Part shown: one piece after another, positions 26,102 to 36,289 of the stretch
Position numbering within the stretch: the stretch's first letter is position 1
Layout: the number at the start of each line of letters is the position of its first letter
DNA from: Adiantum capillus-veneris
Lineage: Eukaryota > Streptophyta > Polypodiopsida > Polypodiales > Pteridaceae
Assembly: GCA_014529385.2 (NCBI GenBank)
Contig: CM043959.1
Span: 50,674,753 to 50,738,752, forward strand
Direction: 5' to 3'
Length of the DNA: 64,000 bases
Notes under the pieces: model-generated
The model's input: the letters and a program-made list of their open reading frames with translations, nothing else
Told to the model about the DNA's origin: nothing
Database searches by the model: none
Program-made: the position numbers and the translations under genes

Positions 26102-26264
26102 TAAGTACCCTAGGGGGTTAGATTAGCCTATAAGGGGCAAAAAATGCCTGGCCACAAGGGCGCGCAAATGGCCCATCCATCAGTTTTGGATGGGCCATTT
26201 GCGCGCCCTTGTGGCCAGGCATTTTTTTGCCCCTTATAGGCCAATCAACCCCCTAGGGTACTTA
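26102..26264. repeat. palindrome 1, arms about 78 bp, 7-nt loop
   Basis: Arms 26102-26179 and 26187-26264 pair almost perfectly around the loop TCAGTTT. The core GGCCACAAGGGCGCGCAAAT is GC-rich against an AT-rich background. The outer arms carry CCTATAAGGGGCAAAAAA. It can extrude as a long cruciform, or give a long RNA hairpin in either direction. Confidence 0.95.
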
Positions 26265-26601
26265 AAAAGCACAAATTTATTGCAATGGATTGGTTTTGCA
26301 TCATTCATTTAAATGCAACCTTTTTATGGCAATTCCAGTATATGTTCACACTCAAGGACACTAGAAAAGCTCAAATCAATTATGAAATGAAGTTTCCAGC
26401 AAACTATCACTTGCTTTAGCTCTACCTACTACACCCTTGCACCAAAAAGTCAAATTACATTGGACACTTGGTTTCACAATATGTTATTTGTTTTGATATC
26501 CTATAAGGAATTCAAAGCTTGAAATGACCAAAAAAAGGTGTTCATAAGGATCCATATAAAATATTGATGCAAAACCAATAGGTTTTAGTAAATTTGGTTA
26601 T

Positions 26602-26768
26602 TTTAAGTACCCTTGGGGGTAGATAAGCCTACAAGGGGCAGAAAAAGGCCTGGCCACAAGGGCGCGCAAATGGCCCATCCATCAGTTTTGGATGGGCCAT
26701 TTGCGCGCCCTTGTGGCCAGGCCTTTTTCTGCCCCTTGTAGGCTTATCTACCCCTAAGGGTACTTAAA
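26602..26768. repeat. palindrome 2, arms about 80 bp, 7-nt loop
   Basis: Arms 26602-26681 and 26689-26768 surround the same TCAGTTT loop and the same core as palindrome 1. Where it differs from palindrome 1 (CCTACAAGGGGCAGAAAAAG instead of CCTATAAGGGGCAAAAAA), the change is present in both arms, so pairing is kept. Confidence 0.95.
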
Positions 26769-26925
26769 ATGCACAAATTTACTGAAATTGACTACAATTA
26801 CATACAGAACTTGAAATTACAAAGATAATAGACAGAGTAGACACAACTGTTGATCATATTGTCATTGGAAAGTCAAATCATTACAAAGATAAGGGTGTGC
26901 AATACAAAAAGAGGGGTAACTTCGG

Positions 26926-27822
26926 CTAATGCTCGAAGTCTCGTCGCAATCGTCGTGCAAGCTGCATATCTTTTGGCTGTATTGTCACTCGCTTTGCATG
27001 AATGGCACATAGGCTGGTATCTTCCAACACTGAAATGATGTGGGCCTCTGCAGCTTCTTGAATAGCCTCTAGCGCTATTGCTTGCATTCTATGCTGATTT
27101 CCATAGCTTTGAAGCACTTCCTTCTCAGTGCGAGCAAAGGGGGCGCGCCGAATCAAGAGCTCCGTCGTCTTCTGGTAGTGGCGGATTTCTGCAAATGCCC
27201 TTGCTATTTTTCGGCGCCGCTGCGGTTGTCTTGGGGGCACTTGCACATTTGCTGGCGGGCGGCGTGAAGGCTTCTTGAAAAACTTAGACTTGCGTCTGTT
27301 TACATGCTTAGGGGCTGGTTCTGCAGCCTGTTCTGATTCTTCCTCTTCCCTTGGTTGCCGATCTTGTCGTGTGGGGAGACCTCCCTTGCCTTGAGGCAAT
27401 GTTTTCCCCCCAATGGCCACCCAGTGTATGCGCGGTATTTTTTCTCGCAGCCATGGTGGCTCACTCTCTGATTCGGTGTCTGTATTGACCACCCGAGTCC
27501 TGGATGGTCCTGCTTGTGATTGGGGGCACGACGGCTGCTCCCTATCGGACTCTGATGTTTGCTGGCCCTCTGCTTCTCTCCAGTGCTGGGCACGTTGCTT
27601 CATTCTCTTTCTAGGTGTTATATCTTGAGGAGGTGGAGATTCAACAGTCCTTGATGACTCTCGTGCCCTACCACCATGCTCACTACCAGAAGAGTTCCTG
27701 GAACAGCCAGGTGTTCGTGGCTGTTTTCTTGTGCCTTTAAGCCATGACGGCTTCTCACATCCTTGGAGGGTGTTTTTGTTGGCAGGCGGATGCTCTTTCG
27801 CGGTTTGTTTGGTGCGTGCCAT
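26926..27822 (-). CDS. histone H3-fold protein with a 200-residue N-terminal tail
   Basis: An intact, intronless frame of 298 codons. Residues 1-8 are MARTKQTA, the canonical H3 N-terminus, followed by KE where H3 has R8-K9. Residues about 10-200 are a long basic, Ser/Pro/Glu-rich tail with no counterpart in ordinary H3, whose whole length is about 135. Residues about 201-298 align without gaps to the H3 alpha-N helix and histone fold: [20 protein letters not shown], then [40 protein letters not shown]. The Cys110, His113, Arg116 and Asp123 equivalents are kept, while Lys79 is Gly. Loop 1 has ordinary H3 length, which argues against centromeric CENH3. Pairing with H4 is expected from the fold. 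It lies between the central palindromes and the transposase gene. A role in chromatin of the element is inferred. Confidence 0.9.
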   Translation of the reverse strand: MARTKQTAKEHPPANKNTLQGCEKPSWLKGTRKQPRTPGCSRNSSGSEHGGRARESSRTVESPPPQDITPRKRMKQRAQHWREAEGQQTSESDREQPSCPQSQAGPSRTRVVNTDTESESEPPWLREKIPRIHWVAIGGKTLPQGKGGLPTRQDRQPREEEESEQAAEPAPKHVNRRKSKFFKKPSRRPPANVQVPPRQPQRRRKIARAFAEIRHYQKTTELLIRRAPFARTEKEVLQSYGNQHRMQAIALEAIQEAAEAHIISVLEDTSLCAIHAKRVTIQPKDMQLARRLRRDFEH

Positions 27823-27881
27823 TTCGTTGGTAAGAGCTCACCTGTTCTTAAGAAATGAGTGATTTATGAGAGCATGCAATA

Positions 27882-27887
27882 TTTATA
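27882..27887 (-). promoter_or_regulatory. TATA box of the H3-fold gene
   Basis: On the - strand CCTTATAAATATTG lies about 60 bp upstream of the ATG at 27822, which would give a leader near 30-35 nt. The start codon context is AACGAAATGGC. Confidence 0.5.
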
Positions 27888-27961
27888 AGGGCCCATTTAA
27901 AAAGGGCCCTGTTCACACTAATTTTTTTAAAAGAAGTATTATTTTTTAAATAAACATGTCG

Positions 27962-30912
27962 CTAAGAGTTGGACCCTGCGTTCACGTTTAGTGACTCGCG
28001 CAATATCCACTTTGATCCTTGTCGCACTCTGCATTGCCGCCATGCAGCATGCTTGGTGGGACCTTGCGACATTTGCCACTTGTTGCTATGCTCTTGACGA
28101 CTCCATTTGTGCAATTCAATAGCAATCTTGGATTGTCGCGCACGCTCCATTGTGAGCTTACAAGCAAATGTTGTGCAAAAAAACCAGTTGAACATCTCCT
28201 CCAAATAATTGGATTGCACCATTCCACCACCATGTCGAGTATTTTTGAAGTACACTCCCCTTGCTCGATAATGGGACTTCTCCATGCCTTGAGTGCTAAA
28301 AATTTCAAGCGATCCATACTTGTGCATAAAAAATGCACCATGCGCAAACAAGATATGATGTTCACATGAGCAAACGATCCACATTAGTAAATAAAAACAA
28401 TCCCTTGTAATGAATACACCATGAATGACTTACCATGTAATGTGTGATGTTATTTTCACCCCAAGAAAGGGTGAAGACCTTGGTAAAATCCGCCAAAGCT
28501 TCTTGAAATGATTGCCGTTGTTCTTCTGTTGTGCTGTTAAGGCTCATAAGCTTGACCATTTTATCAAAATGGGCCCAAACTTGCTTGCACTTGTTTGCAA
28601 GCTCTCCATTTAAATCATTGTTAGTAGTAGCTTTGCATAACTCCTTCCAAAGCTCCCAAAGGTTACCTGCCTGCTGGTTGGAGCTGCTTTGAGCATCATA
28701 TCGACTTGGCTTTCCTTGGGAAACTTTCTTCAAAAAGTGTCTAGATTTTTGTCCACTCATTGACACTTGTTGAGCAATTTCATGGGCCTCCCCTGTGTTC
28801 TTTGCAGCAACTATAGACACATTTCCACCGTGACAGCCAATGAAATTCAAGAGTACCTCCACTCTTTCGATCGCTTCCTGGGACTTTTCCAACGGTTTCA
28901 TTGTGAAAGCATAGTCAATGTGGAGCTTCAATAGCCTATCAAAAATACGCATGAATGCGTGTAATGTACAAAAATGTACATTCGATAGAGGAAATCGAAA
29001 GATTGGATTCCAAGTGTGGTCCTTTTGATCACGGTCTGGGGCATTGAGCATGGGACATCTCAGAATAGACGCTTCCCATTCTCTACCTTCATCTCCGACA
29101 TCATGACAATCTAACCCTTGTTCTCCATGCCCTTGCCATGGAAGCATGTAACTGGCCTTTGCAGTGCTCTTATGTGATTTTTGTCCATTAGGTTTGTACC
29201 CTCGAGTGCAAAATGGACAAGGCATGAGAGAAGAAGCCCCTTGTTTGCAGCCAAGCAAACACTTTATGGTCTTCAAATCCCCACCTAAGTGCCACTCCAC
29301 ATCATAACTACCAAAGCCCTCAATCTCCAACTTCTGACCTGCAATTTGGGAGTGTATTACTTCTGTGATCCATGGAGTTCTCTCAAAAATCCACGAAAGT
29401 ACTCCATTGGTCTCTTTGGGCACCTCAATAGCACCCAACCACCAAATGTCTTTCTCTGATTGCACGCTAAAAGATAGGGTGGGATATGGCTCGACTGAAT
29501 CCCTTCGCTTGGTTTGTAGAAGGGCCTCGTTCATTAGAGTGACACTTAGCCTCTCTAACCTTCGGCCTTTCACTATTTGACACTCATCGAGTTTCAGCAC
29601 AAAAGAGACTTTTGTGCCAAGTACTACAAAATAAATAGTGCTAAGACCTTAAACTTCAGCTTCTATGAAAAGAATAATACCAAAGAAAAAAGTAAAGTGT
29701 GTCACCTTCTTTAGGTAACTCGTAAAATCTAAGCATGGCTTCTTGAAGCCTTCTAAGATCCACGAAAATATTGTTCCACATTGTGTAAGGAAAGCCCTTA
29801 TTCGAAGGTCTTATGGATTGTTTCTTACCTTTTCCCCTTGTCTTTGTTGCGCACGAAGCATAAAGGGAAGTTGGCATTGTGTCCTCAATGTGTAGGTATG
29901 TCCCAATGTGGGAGAACACATCTTCGTTTGTGGCCTTCTTTGCGAGCTTGACCTTGTGAGGAACGGGAAATAGGTTTTCCACAATGCCATGTTCTTTGAG
30001 GGCATCCTTTAGGAGTTGAAAAATAGCCTGATAGGCTTTGGTGCTGATTCCAGCCTCCTCACAAGCTTGTTGAACGTCATCATCATTAACCACATTTCTT
30101 AATTTACGCATAAAGTCCTTGGTGACTGCATCCTTAATGTGCTTACCTCTAGGTGATTGTAAGATAGAAATAACGTCCTCATTATTGAGACAACTAGTGA
30201 GAAGGTTGACTCGATTATCTTGGCTTGTTCCACCGCATGCCTCCTGGATTAAGTTTCTAGCAACAAATAAACATAAATGTTAGAAAATAGTGTGAAGTAA
30301 GAATGCAGCATGCAAGTAAAGACCAAATCACCTTGTGGCTGTAATTCGTCGTTTGCGTGCTCCTCCGGAATGTGCAAGAGTTTCAATGGATGAATATGGG
30401 CGTTTGCGTTCCCTTGCACCAAGGGGTGTTTCTTTCAAGTATGTGATGGTGTTGGTAAGCTTCTGGATGTGGGACTCCTTTTCTTGCATTTGTTGTTCAA
30501 GACTTTTAACTACCCTCTCCGAAGAGGCAACACTCTCTTGTAATGCCATCGTCTTGAGGTGAAGAGCTTGACATTCGTGCATCCACATATGCAAAGAAGC
30601 ACCTGCACCCATACACAGCCGCTTGCAATAGCCTAACAAGCCTGCTTCTCCCCTCCCAAGAAATTGAAGAAATGTGGAAAGACTATTAAACGGTGGATGG
30701 AAGCGGCTTATAGGATCGTAAGGGTACAAATGGCCATCCACCCAAATGTCAACATTGGTCTCACAAGCGGTGCGACGTTCCTGTGATGACCTTTGATCAC
30801 CTTCACTAGTGGTCTTTGGTGCAAATGCCGTGGGTAAGCGAATATGTATGCTTTTGGTGTGCGGAGTACGTGGTGGTGGAAGCAAACCATTTGTGATGTC
30901 CGTGAGCACCAT
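27962..30912 (-). CDS. DDE transposase with RAG1-like spacing, four exons
   Basis: Spliced from 30912-30332, 30256-29706, 29623-28434 and 28357-27962, phases 2, 1 and 0, about 905 residues. The first two introns (75 and 82 bp) have proper GT and AG ends. The third has a strong GTAAGT donor and a TACTAAT branch-like site, but AT where AG should be. Exon 1 carries a coiled-coil-like stretch (SERVVKSLEQQMQEKESHIQ). Exons 2-4 carry the catalytic region: Asp390 (FVLKLDECQ), Asp493 (LGGDLKTIKCLLG), zinc ligands Cys513 and Cys516 (MPCPFC), His775 and His780 (HILFAHG), Glu800 (FSTQGMEKSHYRAR). These follow the order and nearly the spacing of the RAG1 core. An alternative acceptor at 28319 stays in frame but would delete both His. 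The start is the first ATG. Family placement is inferred. Confidence 0.7.
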
Positions 30913-30949
30913 GGAAGCTGTTGCGTGAGGAAGCAAATGATGAAAAGAT

Positions 30950-31095
30950 AGAGGGGGAAGGGTAGAGAGGCCGAGCAGGATGGGAGGAGAGAAGGAGGGA
31001 GGGAGGGGAGGGAGAGATTGGGGAGGAGGAGGAAGGTAGGGGCAGAGAGGGAGAGGAGAGGGAGAGGGAGAGAGGAGGGAGGAGGAGGAGAGAAC
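30950..31095. promoter_or_regulatory. polypurine/polypyrimidine tract upstream of the transposase gene
   Basis: About 150 bp of GA-rich sequence on + (CT-rich on the transcribed strand of the gene) lies just upstream of the start codon at 30912. CT-rich tracts are common in plant core promoters. No clear TATA box is seen here. Confidence 0.35.
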
Positions 31096-31449
31096 AAAAT
31101 GTTTATTACTTTTTGGGGGAAAAGATTTTTGAAAAAATGGACTTTCTAAGCTTGTGGGTTAAAAAATGGATCAAAAAATGATTTTTGGATATGTATATAT
31201 GTTGGGAGGGAGTTTTAAGTAAACAACAAATAAAAATGAAATTTTTTTTAAAAAGTCAAATTTTGACTCTTTTTGACCCACGGAATTGCTGATGTGGACA
31301 CACCCCTATGCTTCCTTCACTTTAAAAAAAGCTAGAGAGAGAAAGCAACCCTTTAGGTCCACATCCTACATTTGTCTAAAAAAAGGGCTAGAAAAGCCTA
31401 CTCAAAACTACCTTCTTCGATGCCCTTGCCCCCTAAACCCCACACAACA

Positions 31450-31516
31450 TTAGCCTTAATCCCTAAAAATTAGGATTCCTTACAAGGCCCATGCAAGGTT
31501 CATATTTCTCCTAATG
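31450..31516 (-). repeat. right terminal inverted repeat of the H3 element
   Basis: Inverted counterpart of 21966-22015. On + it reads GGTTCATATTTCTCCTAATG at the end. Similarity continues inward as scattered blocks (for instance CATTTTTTGATC on both sides), so the original terminal repeats were probably several hundred bp long. Confidence 0.65.
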
Positions 31517-31565
31517 TCTTAGGCACGATTTGGTGCGAGTGACAGAAATGACATTTGAGTACATG

Positions 31566-31706
31566 TGTAAAGCCCTAGCTGGGACTGCCTAGAATGAACC
31601 TCCCAACCTCCCTTTAAATAGCCCATTGGTCCTCATTCCCTATCCACACTCGCAGATGACCCCTTGGCTTGGTCCTTGACCACCAGGCTTTGCCCTTGGC
31701 ATGACA
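31566..31706 (-). repeat. 141-bp LTR, 3' copy
   Basis: Starts TGTAAAGCCCTAG and ends CTTGGCATGACA. It is the pair of 36041-36181, with equal length and only a few substitutions. The duplicated target ACATG lies at 31561-31565. A purine tract on - (AAGGGGGAAGTAA) lies immediately inside it. Confidence 0.9.
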
Positions 31707-32334
31707 TTACTTCCCCCTTGGAGAAGCATTTTTGTCCTCGAAAGAAAAAGTGATGATACCCTAATGTTTTCCATAGAGGCATCCCGTAGGGATCCACCTG
31801 TTTGCTTGACCGGAACATGGTTCAGTAGGAGGTTCAATGAAACCAAGAGTAACATCTTGATTGTCTACATTGTTGTCCATTTGCAACCATGTTGTATTAC
31901 CACCGGTTCCTATCCAAGCATAGTGTATAGACGTCCTTTAGAACGCACACGAGCATGCTAAATGAGTTATCACAACAAAGATGTACCCGAAAGAGTGCCA
32001 CTTTTCACTTTTTCTGAAAGTAACTTGTTGACATACTCATCGTCCAAGTTTAAGTCCTTGACTTGTTCTCAAATTGCTTCAGTAAACAACCTCACCATAA
32101 CTAGTGTTCAAGGTTGAGAATTTGACTTAAACATGAAGGGGATTAAACTAAGTCACAAGCATGTTTTACCTTAGTGTAAGTAACACCAACTAGAGTGATG
32201 CGTTCTTGCTTATTGGATTGCTTGGTGCTAACATACGCGCTTTGCATATCCGTCAGCACAAGAGTACACTTGTAACTTGTAAGTTTCCTATTGTCTTTGG
32301 ACTGACAATATCGAGATGTGTTTTTTCTCACAGT

Positions 32335-32709
32335 TTACAGACAGTCGTTCCGGGATGACTGATAAACGGGGATCACAATATCGTCCAATATTGCTAAGGA
32401 ATCAACAATGTCCCGAATAATTGTTGTGGTTAACTTGAAAATCCCACAAGCGCCCAAACCGAGCCATGACCTCTGTTGATGATTCGTAGTCCCAAAAATT
32501 ATCGCATAGAGAGACGACACATAGAGTGAACAATGCTTCATAAGCAGCTGATGTGATGAATATGCATGCCATTCCAAATCAACCTTTGCTAAAACACTAG
32601 GGCCCATAAAACCTAGTGTGCATGCATTTAGCAAAAACATATCCGAGCCTGTATATCCAAGATCATTCTTGCCAATACTTATGGCGAATGTGATGCTTCT
32701 AGCACACAT
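32335..32709 (-). other. longest open frame in the short-LTR element, unrecognised
   Basis: A 124-codon frame containing TFAISIGKNDLGYTGSDMF. The SIGKND run resembles the G-x-N-D block of GDSL esterases, but the expected neighbouring blocks are absent, so I do not assign that family. It could be one exon of a captured gene. Other short - frames at 33089-32904, 34221-34027 and 34627-34255 are equally unassigned. Confidence 0.25.
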
Positions 32710-33723
32710 TAAAGAGGAATGTAAAGAGTTTTAAAAAGAAACTCAATACTTTTTGCTGTAATCATTTCCAAGCCTTGCTGAAATGTTTGAATCATAATAG
32801 AAGGTGAAACATTAATCACTTCTAGGTACAAACAATGAAACCTGTTCATCAACAGTTCATAGACTTGCTATATGCATAAACAACCATCTCTAATGTTTTT
32901 TAGCTACACTTGTACCTTAACAAGCCATTCTAAGTATCCGACAATATCTGGCCACCAAAATTGCTCTTGATACATCGTGCTGAAAATGGTATGGGAAAAC
33001 AAATTTGACCAGCACCTAGGGACTTTGTCGTGACACATACTTGAATTAGTGGGTGCCAATGTCAGTCCCAGAGACTCATATCTCCACATGTGGAATATGT
33101 CTCATGTAAGGATGTCTAAAGAAAAGAACATCCTTGAAGTACAAGATGTACTTGTGTGTGGAGGTAACTGCAAACACTCTACGACAGGAGTGACAGGGAT
33201 CCTCATTAGCCTTGCTCCACACTGGCTAAAGCAAACTCCTTGAGTTCCTAGACCATGTTGCATCCCATGTGACAACATGTGCCAAATAAACCCTACAAGT
33301 GTGTCGAGGATGGCTCTTAGCCCTTCCTATTACCGTATTGACATAGAGAGATGTCAATAAAATCATGCTTAGTTTCAGCTTTCCTGCATAGAAGTTGGGA
33401 AGAGAGAGAGAGAGAATACTGGGCTGAGGAAACCCCTTATTCGAATGTGTTGTATGTCCCGTGCATATGATCCCGTGTAGACCATGTCTATGTCGTAGTG
33501 TATCCTATAAGCATACAAATACACGCCCTCGTAGAGAGAGGCTTAGTGTATCCTATAAGCATACAACTGTGTACTTGTACCATGCCCTCGTAGAGAGAGG
33601 TACTATAAGTCACATCTTGACACACTGATCTTATATGTGAGCATGACCGTACCAAGGTAACTTTAAACACAGCACTTTGCCTATGAATAACATAAAAAAT
33701 GTTTGAAGATATTAGTGACTTAC

Positions 33724-33971
33724 CTCGGGGGGTTCACCGTTTAGTACCCCCCTATATAACGTGTGTTCGCGGGGTATTAAAAAAACCCCTCTTTTAACAT
33801 GTCTGAATGAATAAAATGACCCCTTATTTTAGGAATTTTTTCCGAAATTGAACATAAAAACCCCTTATTTTAATGTATCTCTGTTAAATTGCCTAAACTT
33901 TTTTATTTTTAAAACCCCTCCTTTCGAACTCACGTTATACATTAACGTGATTACATAATGCACCCCCCGAG
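33724..33971. mobile_element. 248-bp MITE with 8-bp target duplication
   Basis: Terminal inverted repeats CTCGGGGGGT...ACCCCCCGAG bound an AT-rich body. The target duplication TGACTTAC is present at 33716-33723 and 33972-33979. An 8-bp duplication suggests a hAT-type miniature element. It has no coding capacity. On - the duplicated target reads GTAAGTCA, like a splice donor, so it may have landed at an exon end. Confidence 0.85.
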
Positions 33972-35916
33972 TGACTTACCTTGTCATTGACAAAGTATTT
34001 AATGTTATAGCGGAAGCCTTATACAATTATGGAGTTTCATATGGAAAGCGGACTAGTACGCCGTGCATACATAGCAAAAAATAGAATAATAAGCTCGTGG
34101 CTTCAATGATAGTCTCAACCATGTGAGCCGTTGGTATACGTGCTGTGCACGGGTACACTGACATGGATACATCATAGTGCGTTGTTGCATTAACTGTGAG
34201 ATTATATCCATATAGGGTCAAACATGTGTGACATTATCATTGATCTGAAGTCAATCAATAATACCCTGGCACATAAGAGAAACCGTGCTTCACATGAAGA
34301 CAGGCAAAGCACTTGGCTTTGTATAGTGGATTCTTATGGACTCTACCCAGGCACTTTGCTTTGCACAGCAGAGAGATCCTTTCAAAAATGAAAAGTAAAA
34401 CATTGACAAAGACAAACATAACGTGAAATTGACTAACCTTGTTGCCCACTTGTGAGCAAGTTTCTGGTAGTGCGCTCGAATCCGACTCGTAGCCATATAT
34501 GAAAATACCTTGAGATTTGGCGGATGTCCCACACATGCCTTCTTGGCTTGGTGTAATCCGATCTCTTGTATCTGCTTGGATTGATTACTATTATCATGAG
34601 GATTTGTAGAAGGAGCCTTGCTCCCATGATGGCATAGAAAACTTGTCAGATCACGCTTGCCAACAATGGGTGGATCTTGTCATCATCTGATTTTGTTAAT
34701 GAGAGAAATCCTACCTAGGAGCCATGTCCTAGCATATTGAAGCCTTACTTCCCTCCTCTTTATAGTAGAAAGAGGATAAATCAAAGACATACTTGGTAAT
34801 CAAAATGTATCACCCAGTAAGTGTATGGAGCCGTGTCTCTTTTGGAAAATATGAATGAGAGAGAAAGAAGCCGTGCTTCAGAGAATAATGCACATGCCAT
34901 GCATGTCAAAAATTGTGTCAGGAATCAGTAAAGAATCAACCCGCAGTGCATCGACATTCGTTGCCACCGCCACCATGACTGAACAAGAGTAATTCTTGAA
35001 TCAATAGTTAACTTGTGCAAATTTCTTGAAGAGCTCTTGCAATGTAAAATTATACATAAAGCTAGGAAACCTTAAAAGCATGAAACCTCAAACCTACTGA
35101 TTAGTCTCAATCCTTGTGCTCTGGCTGAAACCTTGGTCAAGTCAAACTTTTAGTACATCCCTTGGATTAAATCTCCCTTGGAGCATCTCAATAACCTGCT
35201 ATTTGTCAAATTTTCCTTGGAAATTGGTCTAACCTTTGTGTTCGTGAATCCATGTGTGTTACGAAGCCGAACATGGATCTCAAAAACTGCCCAAAACACA
35301 TGATGATTTGCAGATCTTGTTGACGTTTGGATATTGCTAAAGGTTTTCATTATGTGTCTCAAAGTTATGCACTTTGTCAAGCAAACTCGATTTCTATGAG
35401 ACTGAGAGAGCTGTCGTCGCTCGGCTTTTGCAACCTTGATTAAATTGTTGCAATCGATAATGGGTGGGCATGCACCCTTAAATTATTTTAGGGCGGATTT
35501 TAGGTGGCCTTGGACACCTACGTTTGAAACCACCTCCAAAAGAAGGCAATGGCGGAATCCTGCAGCACACAAGGGAGAGGAAACACTTGCCATGCCCTAT
35601 GAGATGCTCAACAAGAGTTGAGGGTGAAACAAACTCTCCTCTTGAGTGCAGCGCACATCCATGAAGCCCTATTGCTGACGTTTTCATGGCGACCGACTCT
35701 GACTCTTTAGTCCCTTGCAAGCAATCGATCTCGTGGCTTGGTCGACCGTCCTCGATTCTGCAAGAGGAGTTTCCCATGACCATCATCAACTCTTGACCCC
35801 GCCCTTTGCATGGCTTTACATGAATTCATGCCAGAGCTAAGGAACCACACCCCTTTGTTGCCATGGAACCTTGACAAGCCAGCCAAAACGAGAACAAAGA
35901 TCGGCGCCAAAGAAAA

Positions 35917-35919
<3 letters not shown>

Positions 35920-35989
<70 letters not shown>
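35920..35989. repeat. (GA)n microsatellite, about 70 bp
   Basis: A pure GA tract lies about 40 bp from the primer-binding site of the short-LTR element, in its 5' leader. Confidence 0.95.
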
Positions 35990-35990
<1 letters not shown>

Positions 35991-36027
35991 GATGCTTCCT
36001 CCCCTCCTCTCGGGCTCTCCCCCCTGA

Positions 36028-36039
36028 GCTCTGATACCA
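36028..36039 (-). other. primer-binding site of the short-LTR element
   Basis: The - strand reads TGGTATCAGAGC, an exact match to the plant initiator Met-tRNA site, 1 bp from the LTR at 36041. Confidence 0.9.
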
Positions 36040-36040
36040 G

Positions 36041-36181
36041 TGTAAAGCCCTAGGTGGGACTACCTGGAATGAACCTCCCAACCTTCCTTTAAATAGCCCC
36101 TTGGGCCTCATTTCCTATCCACACCCGTAGCCAGCCCCTTGGCCTGGTCCTTAACCACCGGGCTATGCCCTTGGTATGACA
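36041..36181 (-). repeat. 141-bp LTR, 5' copy
   Basis: Pair of 31566-31706. It starts TGTAAAGCCCTAGG and ends TTGGTATGACA, and is followed by the ACATG target duplication. Confidence 0.9.
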
Positions 36182-36289
36182 ACATGGGAGTGTTAAGAAT
36201 ACTCCGCTCATGATAGGCATAAAGTTTCGTTGCATTCAAAGACTTGTAACTATACCAAATCATCAAAACAAGCTTGCAATAAGGAAACA

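Larger units (their letters stand above)
26060..26815. repeat. outer inverted repeat enclosing both palindromes
   Basis: Sequence before the first palindrome (26063-26101, TATGTAATTGCAGTCAATTT) recurs inverted after the second (about 26769-26812, reading TATGTAATTGTAGTCAATTT on -). The inner flanks also match inverted: GGTTTTGCATCA near 26291 and its counterpart near 26570-26585. The two palindrome units are therefore inverted copies of each other around a centre near 26435. Confidence 0.75.
21966..31516. mobile_element. 9.55-kb DNA transposon carrying an H3-fold gene
   Basis: Imperfect terminal inverted repeats bound two convergent arms. The left arm (+) holds the gene at 22756-24096 and the two-exon gene at 24344-25921. 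The right arm (-) holds the H3-fold gene at 27822-26926 and a four-exon transposase gene at 30912-27962. A 1-kb centre without genes carries two long palindromes arranged as an inverted pair. Introns with good splice sites in this element are 75, 82 and 78 bp, and a third transposase intron is 76 bp by inference. That uniformity suggests the genes belong together. I do not recognise this combination as a named superfamily. Confidence 0.7.
31566..36181 (-). mobile_element. 4.6-kb LTR element with very short LTRs and no recognised pol
   Basis: 141-bp LTRs, an ACATG target duplication (31561-31565, 36182-36186), an initiator Met-tRNA primer site next to the right LTR and a purine tract next to the left LTR together prove the LTR structure and the - orientation. 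No gag, protease, reverse transcriptase or integrase motif is visible in any frame. The interior has several short exon-like frames on - with GTAAGT-type ends. It resembles a TRIM-like non-autonomous element that has picked up host sequence. Confidence 0.8.

Noticed and set aside
26102-26768. The two palindromes as ordinary independent MITEs
   Set aside because: Shared inverted flanks outside both, and paired changes in both arms, fit an inverted duplication better. No target duplication was seen. Not fully excluded.
26926-27822. H3-fold protein as a centromeric CENH3
   Set aside because: Loop 1 has ordinary H3 length and the N-terminus is ARTKQTA, both unlike CENH3. The long tail is the only shared feature.
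32335-32709. GDSL esterase gene in the short-LTR element
   Set aside because: Only a SIGKND run resembles the family. The GDS block and C-terminal D-x-x-H are not found.
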